Shown piece after piece: positions 1-7,371 of a stretch of DNA of 46,840 nucleotides. Under the pieces are notes generated by a model. The model saw only the letters and a list, made by a program, of their open reading frames with translations. It was not told the origin of the DNA and ran no database searches. Origin of the DNA: Opitutia bacterium (lineage in GTDB: Bacteria > Verrucomicrobiota > Verrucomicrobiia > Opitutales > T3Sed10-336). A program made the translations under genes and the position numbers. Every line of letters starts with the position of its first letter. The first letter of the stretch is position 1. The stretch lies in NCBI GenBank assembly GCA_003558065.1, contig PWMU01000166.1:1-46840 (forward strand). The letters are read 5' to 3'.

Positions 1-2
1 AC

Positions 3-296
3 ACCCAACAGGATATTGCACTAGGGTTCGCCGTACCGGCTCCCATTCGTGTCGGCGATATTGAAGGCGCTCAGGATAATGACGAATTGTTCATTCCCAA
101 CAATCCTGAAACCGGTGTTGATAAAGCTCCTGCGGAAATTCTGACCTCATTTGATGGAAACTGGTTTGACCAGGACTTTCAGCCGGCTGACGACCGTGAA
201 CTGGTTCCTGGTGAAGGGTACATCTTCAGAAAAGCGGCGACCGATTCTCCGCAGTCTGACGTTATCGTTTACACTCCGAGCTACTTGAACGAGTGA
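3..296 (+). CDS. C-terminal fragment of an exported protein, probable TIGR02597 family
   Basis: The reading frame is open from the window edge to a TGA at 294-296, so only about the last 97 residues are visible and the true start lies upstream. The fragment ends in a short domain containing DQDFQPADDRELVPGEGYIF, followed by RKAA and a hydrophobic/aromatic tail. That 'PGEGYIFRK' ending resembles TIGR02597 proteins, a family largely confined to Verrucomicrobiota whose function is unknown. This assignment is from memory of the family pattern and is tentative. The next gene starts 54 bp downstream on the same strand with no visible terminator between, so the two are probably co-transcribed. Base composition here is less GC-rich than in the secretion operons that follow. 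Confidence 0.6.
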   Translation, partial: TQQDIALGFAVPAPIRVGDIEGAQDNDELFIPNNPETGVDKAPAEILTSFDGNWFDQDFQPADDRELVPGEGYIFRKAATDSPQSDVIVYTPSYLNE

Positions 297-350
297 GCTA
301 AGTTCGCAGAATAAATAAATCAAACAAAAACTTATAAAAAGGATAACTAA

Positions 351-1025
351 ATGACACACATGAGAAAAATCAAACTGTTCGGACTTGCATTCGTTGCCGC
401 TCTTTCATCGGCATCATTGCTCGGTCAGTCCGTTTCTTTGCAGATCAACACTCCGAATTTTGCGGATAGCGATGGAAATCCTATTCCGCGTGACACACCT
501 TGGGGTGTCATTTTCGATACGAGTGGCGATATCTTTGCCGGAACGAGTGGAGGCTTCGACTTGCGAATGCTCGATCTCGGGACCTCCCTAGAAGAGAGCA
601 CACTTCCGGATATTTTCATCGGTAGTGAGTTGGGCGATTCCTTGGCCTTGGTCTGGACCCACTTTAGTACGGAGATCGGATTCGGGCCGAACGAAGGTCC
701 TGGTGCCTTGGGTACTGCCAGTGGGGTACGCCACTCCGACGGTGCCGGAATTGTTGATACCGGCGACCAGTTTGGGGTGATCTGGTTTCCAGGCTTGTCC
801 ATCGGTGATTCTCCCGCGCCAGGCGATTCGTACGGTTTCTATACCAACGACAACCTGACGATGCCGGATTCCTCGGTCTCCGCACGCGCGTTCACCGAGC
901 ATATCGACAACGATATGATGAAGACCGCCGACTACACCGTCGTTCCCGAGCCGTCCACTTATGCGGCGATCTTCGGGTTCGGAGTGCTTCTCTTCGTCTT
1001 CCTGAGGCGTCGTTTCAAGAAGTAG
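351..1025 (+). CDS. PEP-CTERM sorting-domain exported protein
   Basis: A 224-residue protein with an N-terminal signal peptide (basic MRKIK, hydrophobic core, cleavage probably after SLLGQ near residue 26). It has a classic PEP-CTERM tail over about the last 28 residues: VPEPSTYAA, a hydrophobic stretch, then FLRRRFKK. In known systems this tail is recognised and cleaved by an exosortase, directing proteins to the surface or matrix; no exosortase gene is visible here. The central region (about 30-195) is Gly/Asp/Ser-rich and I do not recognise a domain in it. The start at 351 follows AAAAGGAT at a suitable distance; a second ATG lies three codons in. The gene is closed by a strong hairpin terminator. 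Confidence 0.9.
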   Translation: MTHMRKIKLFGLAFVAALSSASLLGQSVSLQINTPNFADSDGNPIPRDTPWGVIFDTSGDIFAGTSGGFDLRMLDLGTSLEESTLPDIFIGSELGDSLALVWTHFSTEIGFGPNEGPGALGTASGVRHSDGAGIVDTGDQFGVIWFPGLSIGDSPAPGDSYGFYTNDNLTMPDSSVSARAFTEHIDNDMMKTADYTVVPEPSTYAAIFGFGVLLFVFLRRRFKK

Positions 1026-1054
1026 GCATCCAAGCTAGCTAAAACTTCATAGAG

Positions 1055-1086
1055 AAGGGCCCTTCCGGAAACGGAAGGGCCTTTTT
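1055..1086 (+). terminator. Rho-independent terminator after the PEP-CTERM gene
   Basis: A 13-bp stem (1055-1067 with 1072-1084, one G-U pair) around a GAAA tetraloop, running into a T tract at 1082-1086. It lies 29 bp after the stop codon of the PEP-CTERM gene and separates that unit from the secretion operon. Confidence 0.92.
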
Positions 1087-1177
1087 CTATCCCTCCCGGC
1101 CCGGGCCGGAAATAAAAATTTCCGTTGAACTGGCTTGCTAAGGTCTTCAAATTTGCCGATAGATAAGAACCTTTTCT

Positions 1178-2839
1178 ATGCAACCGCGCCAATCACCCAC
1201 GGTTAAGGAAGCTTCCGCCGTTCGCTATTTCAAGAAGATGTTTGTCCGTTTCGGTCTGGCCAAGAAGGTCAAGCACCATGACGGAGCCATCTTCTTCCGG
1301 TTCATTTGGAAGCGAGTAGCGGCTCTGGTGTTGGTTCTGGCGGTTCTCGGGTACGGCACCCTGGTGGCCGGGGCCTATTTCTTCATCAAGTACGAACGCG
1401 AGTTTGCCGAGATTCGCTACTTTGACTTGTTTTTTCCTCACCGCTGGGACGACTACCGTGAGGCCAGGGGGGACTACTACATCGAGCAGGCCCTGGAGAT
1501 TCTGGACAACCGGGAAGCGGCGGAGGGCCACCCCTTTCTCTTGTTGCGGACGGGGGTCGGCTTGTCGCCGGAGAATGATGAGGGACGGCTGCAGCTCGCC
1601 CGTTATTACGAACAAATGGGACGGTTGTCCTCGGCGATCGTTGTCCTGGAATCGCGCCTGGAGGAGAATATCGACAATACCGAATACCTCCAGACTTACC
1701 TGATGATGCTCTTTAACGACTTCCGGGACGAGGAGGTTATAAGGAGAGGTGAAGAGATTCTGGCGACGGAGGAGGATGGAGAAATTTCGGCGCGCAGGGA
1801 GCATATGGTCGCCACCGCGGTCGCGACCGCTCATTTTTACCGGGGAAATTATGAGGAGGCGGAAGCTTACATCGCTGACTACGGGCTGATTACATCAAAG
1901 GATGGGTTTCTCTTGCAGGCGCGGATCGATTGGAACCGCGGTGACGAGGATCTGGCGATCCGGCGTCTGGAGGAAGCGGTGGACGGGGGACGATTCGACC
2001 ATGAGGTTTTCCTCGTTCTTGTCGATTTCCTCTTGCAGGCCGGGAGGGAGGAGCGGGCGGGCAGGGTGGCTCTTCTGAATCACCTGAGCGATCCACTGAG
2101 CCCCGAGCCACTGATTGGCTTGATGCAGGTTCAGCATCGCCAGGGGGATACTGATGCCCTTGCGGCCGAGGTGGAGGTGTATTTCGAGGAGTTCGGGCGC
2201 AACGAGAATGCAATGAGCCAGTTGAGCTACATGGCCGGTCAATGGGGGAATCCGGAGCTGGCCGAACGGATTTACAGGCACTGCGAAGAGGCCGGAATGA
2301 ACACGGAAGCCCCGGGCTACCACTGGGTGGAAGCGCATGTTGTCGCCGGCAATTATCGAAGTGCTCTACGCGTGGCGGAAGATTGGGATGAGGTCACCGG
2401 CGAGTGGGAACGGGGCTACTCGGTTCCGTTGCAGGCCCAATTGGCCGCGGCGCAGTATGGAGCGGGAAACCGGGGAGAGGGCGAGGTTTTGCTCACAAAT
2501 CTGTTCGGGCAGGGGTTTCTCCGTCCGCAGCATTATGCGGTCTTGGCGGACCGCCTGATGACCCTGGGGGAAACCGGCCAGGCCCGCCGGGTGCTGGCGC
2601 ATGTTCGCAACAATTACCCCCATTTCCAGGTCGGCCTGTCGAAATTGATTGAACTCGACCTGCAGACGCACAACCGCGGCGAGCTGCTGGCCAATGTGCG
2701 GCAGTACCTGTCCATGCGGCAGCCGTCGACGGAGTTGCTCGAGAGGGCCTACTCGTTTATCGGGAGTGATCTTTTCCTGTTTCAGAGTGAACGCGAGGAA
2801 GTGCTGCATTCATTGAAAGATTTTCTGGGGGAAACGTGA
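1178..2839 (+). CDS. Membrane-anchored TPR protein heading the type II secretion-like operon
   Basis: A 553-residue protein with a basic cytoplasmic N-terminus, one transmembrane helix at about residues 46-70 (VAALVLVLAVLGYGTLVAG core) and a long helical remainder. The remainder holds repeated TPR-like helix pairs: alternating small and aromatic residues with motifs such as LARYYEQMGRLSSAIVVLE and AHFYRGNYEEAEAYIADYG. The topology predicts the repeats on the periplasmic side. TPR proteins are usually assembly scaffolds, so a role in assembling the adjacent secretion apparatus is inferred from position only. It precedes the pseudopilin genes by about 180 bp, a gap that contains a long palindrome, so co-transcription is likely but not certain. 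No named family was recognised. Confidence 0.8.
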   Translation: MQPRQSPTVKEASAVRYFKKMFVRFGLAKKVKHHDGAIFFRFIWKRVAALVLVLAVLGYGTLVAGAYFFIKYEREFAEIRYFDLFFPHRWDDYREARGDYYIEQALEILDNREAAEGHPFLLLRTGVGLSPENDEGRLQLARYYEQMGRLSSAIVVLESRLEENIDNTEYLQTYLMMLFNDFRDEEVIRRGEEILATEEDGEISARREHMVATAVATAHFYRGNYEEAEAYIADYGLITSKDGFLLQARIDWNRGDEDLAIRRLEEAVDGGRFDHEVFLVLVDFLLQAGREERAGRVALLNHLSDPLSPEPLIGLMQVQHRQGDTDALAAEVEVYFEEFGRNENAMSQLSYMAGQWGNPELAERIYRHCEEAGMNTEAPGYHWVEAHVVAGNYRSALRVAEDWDEVTGEWERGYSVPLQAQLAAAQYGAGNRGEGEVLLTNLFGQGFLRPQHYAVLADRLMTLGETGQARRVLAHVRNNYPHFQVGLSKLIELDLQTHNRGELLANVRQYLSMRQPSTELLERAYSFIGSDLFLFQSEREEVLHSLKDFLGET

Positions 2840-2877
2840 CAGGCGGGCTTTCGGGTCGAACTGCGTCGCTGATTTAT

Positions 2878-2942
2878 CGCGGGATAAACCCGCTCATCCC
2901 TGCCGGGAACGAAGCGGCCGGGATGAGCGGGCTTGACCCGCG
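2878..2942. repeat. Nested intergenic palindrome
   Basis: Two nested inverted repeats: an outer 6-bp pair (CGCGGG 2878-2883 with CCCGCG 2937-2942) and an inner perfect 12-bp pair (CCCGCTCATCCC 2889-2900 with GGGATGAGCGGG 2920-2931) around a GC-rich loop. No T tract follows, so it is not a standard terminator. It could be an intergenic palindromic repeat or an attenuating or stabilising mRNA hairpin between the TPR gene and the pseudopilins. Confidence 0.7.
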
Positions 2943-3020
2943 ATGAACCGAAATGCCCGACACGCAACACCCGAAACCCGGAAACTTTATCACCGTTGAC
3001 ACGGTCTCTTCAGGGCATAG

Positions 3021-3524
3021 ATGAACACCGACCGACATCGCGCTTTCGTTGCACGCACCGTCCCTGCCTTCACCCTGGTGGAGGTGCTGGTGGCGCTGGC
3101 GATTTTCGGCATGGCCATGGTGGTGCTGGGATCCGCCTATGTGAACGTCCTCCAGAGCTACGAATCGATTCGCAGGGATCAGGTACGGGAAGAGGAAACC
3201 GAGTTTGTGTTTTCGCGGATACTCTCGAAGCAGACCCGTGAGGATTTTGAGGCGGGCGGGACGATCGAGACGCTGCACGCGGGAAATTTCACTTGGACCG
3301 GCCACCTGGAGCCAACCGGTGTGGCGGACCTTTTCCGGGCCGAAGTCCGGGTGACCCCGCCGGGGCGAACGCAAGACGGTCGTTTGCGGGAAGTGACGCG
3401 TACCTTTACTTTGTTCCGTCCCGGGTGGCAGGATCCGATTGAGAGGGAGCAGTTGCGCGATGAAACGCGGGAACGGCTTGAGGAGAGGCGGGCCTTTGAG
3501 GCCGGCCGCGGCAGGCCGAGGTGA
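3021..3524 (+). CDS. GspI-like minor pseudopilin
   Basis: A 167-residue protein with a type IV prepilin signal: a 16-residue basic leader ending in Ala, then FTLVEVLVALAIFGMAMVVL with the conserved Glu at mature position 5 (residue 21). The FTLVEVLVALAIF core is closest to GspI/PulI-type pseudopilins. Prepilin peptidase would cleave between Ala16 and Phe17; Ala instead of Gly at -1 is unusual but occurs. The C-terminal part (about 45-135) has the mixed beta character of a pseudopilin head, followed by an Arg/Glu-rich tail. Pseudopilins I, J and K form the tip of the type II secretion pseudopilus, and the I-J-K order here supports the assignment. No strong Shine-Dalgarno sequence was seen for this ATG. 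Confidence 0.82.
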   Translation: MNTDRHRAFVARTVPAFTLVEVLVALAIFGMAMVVLGSAYVNVLQSYESIRRDQVREEETEFVFSRILSKQTREDFEAGGTIETLHAGNFTWTGHLEPTGVADLFRAEVRVTPPGRTQDGRLREVTRTFTLFRPGWQDPIEREQLRDETRERLEERRAFEAGRGRPR

Positions 3525-3614
3525 CAGGGGTCGCGGGTTTCGGGTGCCGCTTTGTTCGGGTTTTGTCCTTCAGGGTGATTTTTACGGATGTGAACGGATT
3601 GAGGTAATTAGCGA

Positions 3615-4364
3615 ATGGCGACAGCGATGTCCATAGGAACAAGTTGGAAGCGGTTCGTTCGGGACGCCCGCTCCGCGGAGGTGCGTCCGGAGTGTCGCCG
3701 CCGTTCCGGCGGGTTCACCCTGATCGAAACCCTTCTGGCCCTCTTCCTCGCCTCGATCGTTCTGGTGTCGGTCAATGTGTTTGTGTTTTCCATGGGCGAA
3801 CTGTGGGGCCGGGGGGGCGACGACCGGCTCTTTGACCGGCATGTCAACGGCGTGACGCGTTTTCTCCAGAACTGCGTCGATCAAGCCACCGCTGAGATGC
3901 GGCCGGAGCAGGAGGAAAACGGCGGCCGGCTCGCGTCCACGTACCTGTCCTCGCCCCCCTCGGAACGCGGATTCGGCGATCCGCATATCACGTTTGAATT
4001 GCTCGAAAGCCCCGGGATTTTCATCTGGCCCGAACGCCCGCTCCCCTTTGTGGTGTGTTATCTGGAATTCTCCTCCGGGGACGGGCTTTCGCTGCTTTGG
4101 CATTCGAGGCTGGAGGAGGGATTTGAAGACGACCCCCCACGGAAAACCCAGCTTTCGCCCTTTGTCGAGGACCTGGTTTACGAGTACTACGACCCGGAGT
4201 CGGAAAGCTGGTCCGAGCGGCGGGACTTTGAGCGGGACACGCAGGGCGATGAGATCCTGCCTGACCGGCTGCGGATTTCGTTCGCCTCGGAAAAGAGGGA
4301 AACGGAAAGGATCATCACGTTGTCCGCCAATAGACGGGGCGCCCTGGACGCAGCAAGGCAATGA
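3615..4364 (+). CDS. GspJ-like minor pseudopilin
   Basis: A 249-residue protein with an unusually long basic leader of 33 residues ending in Gly-Gly, then FTLIETLLALFLASIVLVSV, a class III (prepilin) signal with Glu at mature position 5. The rest is a soluble domain with alternating beta stretches and many acidic and aromatic residues. Its size and position between the GspI-like gene and gspK fit GspJ. The leader may be shorter if translation starts at Met5. The stop codon overlaps the start of gspK in an ATGA arrangement, indicating translational coupling. In the family GspJ sits with I and K at the pseudopilus tip. Confidence 0.82.
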   Translation: MATAMSIGTSWKRFVRDARSAEVRPECRRRSGGFTLIETLLALFLASIVLVSVNVFVFSMGELWGRGGDDRLFDRHVNGVTRFLQNCVDQATAEMRPEQEENGGRLASTYLSSPPSERGFGDPHITFELLESPGIFIWPERPLPFVVCYLEFSSGDGLSLLWHSRLEEGFEDDPPRKTQLSPFVEDLVYEYYDPESESWSERRDFERDTQGDEILPDRLRISFASEKRETERIITLSANRRGALDAARQ

Positions 4365-5488
4365 AAACGATTGAACAGGACACCGGCAACGGCCGCAACC
4401 GAAGGACTTCCGCGGTTGCCGCCGTATTACCGCGGCGCGGCGCCGTCCTCGTCTTTACCCTGGTCATGATTTTCATGACCTCTGTGGCCATTTTCCTGTT
4501 TATCGAGAAGGCCACTTACGAGATACGTTCCGAAGCGGTGCACCTGGAGCGCGACCGTCTGCGCCCCCACGCCTATTCGGTGCTGGAGGCGGTTATGGCC
4601 GTACTGCATGACATCAAGGAGATCGACGGAACCCTTTACGATTCCCCCCAGGGATGGGAAAACCCTCTGGAGTACGCCGACGTCCGCCTGCCCGGTGAGG
4701 TGAGGGCAACGGTTTCCTTTCTCGACGAAACCGGAAAGCTGCCTCTGCCTCAGATGGACCGGGAACGCCTGATCCTTCTGTTCGAGGAACTTGAGTATGA
4801 TCAGTCCAATATCGACGACCTGGCCGACGCCCTCCTGTCCTGGGTGGACGAAACCCACGATCAGAGTCATGTGGGAGGTGGTTTTTTCGGTTACGACCAG
4901 GGGGACCTTCCGTATCGGGCGAGCCATCAGCCGTTGAAAAGCCTTTACGAGCTCGCCGCGGTGGAAGGGTTCAGGGAACTCTTTTTTGACGCTGCCGGCA
5001 CACCGACGGGTGAATTTTACCGGTTCGCCGAATTGGTCTCGCTGCGGGAGTTTCAAACGGTGAATGTGAATACCGCCTCCTCGAGAGTCCTCCGGGTCTG
5101 GGGGGAGTACGGCGAAACCGAGCAACTGGTTTCCATGGACGAGTTTCGTCAAAATTCATTCCGGAACGAACATAATTATTTTGAGGACCTGGGTGACGCG
5201 AACATTCAATTGGGAACCGACCTTCCAGGCAACCGATTCGGAACGAGCATCCGCTATCTGCGGGTGATCATACGTGTTTCGGAAGGCAATTCGGAACACC
5301 GGCTGAATGCGCTCCTTGATATCAACCGGCCCGCGGAGGTCGACCGGACCAATCAGCAGCCCCAGCGCCGGGGCCGTCCCGATCCCGAAACCGCCGCGGA
5401 AGAGGGCGGGGCCGCCGGAGATCACGTCCTCCAAAATTATCCGTTTACAATCTTGGAACTTCGCGAAAATGCGTCTATTCTGAACTAG
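4361..5488 (+). CDS. gspK: GspK-like minor pseudopilin (type II secretion)
   Basis: A 375-residue protein with a basic N-terminus and a hydrophobic helix at about residues 27-48 (RRGAVLVFTLVMIFMTSVAI), resembling the GspK N-terminal segment. It is followed by a large domain with helical SAM-like features (LLFEELEYDQSNIDDLADAL, LLSWVDE) and the motif NVNTASSRVL that recurs in GspK/helix-hairpin domains. GspK caps the pseudopilus tip and is the one minor pseudopilin that often lacks Glu5; here the position after the Gly is not the usual FTxxE, consistent with that. The C-terminus is Pro/Arg/Glu-rich. The gene is coupled to gspJ by a 4-nt overlap and followed 5 bp later by the GspL-like gene. 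Confidence 0.82.
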   Translation: MKTIEQDTGNGRNRRTSAVAAVLPRRGAVLVFTLVMIFMTSVAIFLFIEKATYEIRSEAVHLERDRLRPHAYSVLEAVMAVLHDIKEIDGTLYDSPQGWENPLEYADVRLPGEVRATVSFLDETGKLPLPQMDRERLILLFEELEYDQSNIDDLADALLSWVDETHDQSHVGGGFFGYDQGDLPYRASHQPLKSLYELAAVEGFRELFFDAAGTPTGEFYRFAELVSLREFQTVNVNTASSRVLRVWGEYGETEQLVSMDEFRQNSFRNEHNYFEDLGDANIQLGTDLPGNRFGTSIRYLRVIIRVSEGNSEHRLNALLDINRPAEVDRTNQQPQRRGRPDPETAAEEGGAAGDHVLQNYPFTILELRENASILN

Positions 5489-5493
5489 TTAAT

Positions 5494-6765
5494 ATGGTTT
5501 CATGGGCAAAGGTGTTATCCGCGGACACGCTGGACAGGAATCCCACGGTGATATTTTTGCCGGGGCACCTCTTCTTTGCGAAGTCCCTTGAGCTCCCGAA
5601 GGGAATGGGTCGCGACGAACTGGATTCCTATATCGAGATTTCCCTCGAGGAGCACGCCCCGTTCCCGGTCAATCAGCTCTATTCCGGCGCGTATCATGTG
5701 GAAGGCTCCGGGCGCGTCCTCATCTATGCCGCCTACCGGAAACGATTCACTTCAGGCGAGAAGGAACTCTGGGAGGAGGCGGACCTGGTGCTGCCGGATT
5801 TCATCAGTCTCTTCGGCATGGCGCCCAAAGAACCGTCGCTGCATCTTCTTGTGCAGGAGGGCACGGTTACCGGGATTTATTTTGACGGAAAGGACTCCGT
5901 TCCGGCGGAAGTCTACTCCCGGCACCTCGACCCGGAGGTTTCCGTAGACGAGAGAAAGGAAGCTGTTTCCCGGTTGGTCGCACGGTTTGTGTCCGCGTAC
6001 GGGGAGTTGCCCGTGAACTATTATCGCCGAAAGGGGGAAGTTTCCAAGCACAAGGGCAGGGTGTATTTCGCGGTGACTGAGACCGGGGAGGACGGAGAGC
6101 CGCCGGCCGCAGCCGGGAACCGGAAGCCGGCGCTGGACCTCGCGGACGTTCCCCGGCTCGACTTGAGGGACCGGGAGGTTCTCGCGGAAAAGCGAAAAGC
6201 GGCGGTCTTGAATGTCTGGCTCTGGAGATCAACGGTGTCTCTGGCAGGGCTTCTCGTTCTCCTTCTCATCGGCGAAGCGGTGCTTTATGGGGTCGAAAGG
6301 ACCTTGGCCAACCGCGAGGAAATGATCGAAAGCCGTGCCGAACAGGTTGGCATGATTCAGGAGCAGTTGGAGTTGGTCGAGCGAATGGAGGAGCTCGGCG
6401 AGAGCCAGCTCCTGCCGTTTGAAATGCTCGCCATTCTGAACGACTACCGAATGCCGTCCCTGACTTTCCGCCGTACGGTCACCAACGAATGGAACGGTCT
6501 TATGGTTGAGGCTGTCACCGGAAACAGCCGCGATGTGAATGAATACGAGAATGCTTTGAGACAATCCGGGAAATTCGATCACGTCGAGGTGCGCGATCAG
6601 CAGGTTCGTGGGGACGAGAGAGGGGGCGAGACCACCTTCACCCTCCATGCCATATTCAAGGAGGAAGCCTTGAGGCAGCGCGCCGAGGTGGCGGGATTCA
6701 GGGACCGCCGGAATGCCGGCCTGGAGGTCGCCGCCGAAGACACCAACGGGGAGGATCGTCAATGA
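5494..6765 (+). CDS. GspL/PilM-N-like inner-membrane assembly protein
   Basis: A 423-residue bitopic protein. Residues 1 to about 245 are cytoplasmic and resemble the actin-like GspL/PilM fold in degenerate form (PGHLFFAKSLELPKGMG, then SYIEISLEEHAPFPVNQLYS). A single transmembrane helix lies at about 248-268 (SLAGLLVLLLIGEAVLYGV). It is followed by a coiled coil (about 270-310) and a small alpha/beta periplasmic domain, the expected GspL ferredoxin-like module. GspL recruits the ATPase GspE to the inner membrane. The next gene starts within its stop codon (ATGA), and that gene has GspM features, so an L-M pair is well supported by order. Sequence similarity to the canonical GspL signature is weak by eye. 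Confidence 0.75.
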   Translation: MVSWAKVLSADTLDRNPTVIFLPGHLFFAKSLELPKGMGRDELDSYIEISLEEHAPFPVNQLYSGAYHVEGSGRVLIYAAYRKRFTSGEKELWEEADLVLPDFISLFGMAPKEPSLHLLVQEGTVTGIYFDGKDSVPAEVYSRHLDPEVSVDERKEAVSRLVARFVSAYGELPVNYYRRKGEVSKHKGRVYFAVTETGEDGEPPAAAGNRKPALDLADVPRLDLRDREVLAEKRKAAVLNVWLWRSTVSLAGLLVLLLIGEAVLYGVERTLANREEMIESRAEQVGMIQEQLELVERMEELGESQLLPFEMLAILNDYRMPSLTFRRTVTNEWNGLMVEAVTGNSRDVNEYENALRQSGKFDHVEVRDQQVRGDERGGETTFTLHAIFKEEALRQRAEVAGFRDRRNAGLEVAAEDTNGEDRQ

Positions 6766-7283
6766 GGGCGCTGTTTCTGGCCAGGTCTTTCCGGGAGAAG
6801 GTGATGCTGTTGGCGTTCCTGCTCACCATGGTTCTCTTGTGGGGATTCAGCCTTATCGAACGCTCGGGAGATACCTCGCGCCAGGTTCAATCGACCGCCG
6901 CCCTGCTGCAGGAGCAACAGGTGGTGCTCAATGACGCGGAGGCGATCGAGGCGAGGATGCGGGCGGGAATTGAGAATCTCGACCCGGACCGGATTTTGAG
7001 CGGGAGTCTGTTGATGAGTGAACTCGATTCCATGGCGGGGCAATACGGGGTGGATCGTTCGATCGACTCCCCGCGCAGCCAGGAAGGGGAGGGTTTCTTC
7101 TTCCACACGGTCAATATAAATATCCAGAATGCCGATCTGGGGGCGCTGGTGGCTTTTGCCGAGGGTATCCATGAACGTTCCCCTTACATGGGACTGGAAG
7201 AGGTCCGCCTGACTGCGGACCGCAACCGGCCGGACCGGCTCGATGCGCGGTTCCGCATATCCTCGGTGGAGTTGGCCCAGTAA
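6762..7283 (+). CDS. GspM/PilO-like inner-membrane protein
   Basis: A 173-residue protein with a short cytoplasmic N-terminus, one transmembrane helix at about residues 11-28 (VMLLAFLLTMVLLWGFSL), a coiled coil to about 80 and a small alpha/beta periplasmic domain ending in FRISSVELAQ. This layout is typical of GspM and PilO, which pair with GspL/PilN through the periplasmic domain. It overlaps the GspL-like gene by 4 nt. Assignment rests on topology, size and order rather than on a diagnostic motif. Confidence 0.72.
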   Translation: MRALFLARSFREKVMLLAFLLTMVLLWGFSLIERSGDTSRQVQSTAALLQEQQVVLNDAEAIEARMRAGIENLDPDRILSGSLLMSELDSMAGQYGVDRSIDSPRSQEGEGFFFHTVNINIQNADLGALVAFAEGIHERSPYMGLEEVRLTADRNRPDRLDARFRISSVELAQ

Positions 7284-7371
7284 TGCTTTCGCCGTCACCT
7301 CCGCCGACGGAGGGCCCGCCCGAAAATGAATTGATCACGCAAACCGGTTTCTGATTTTATCCGCAAGGTAC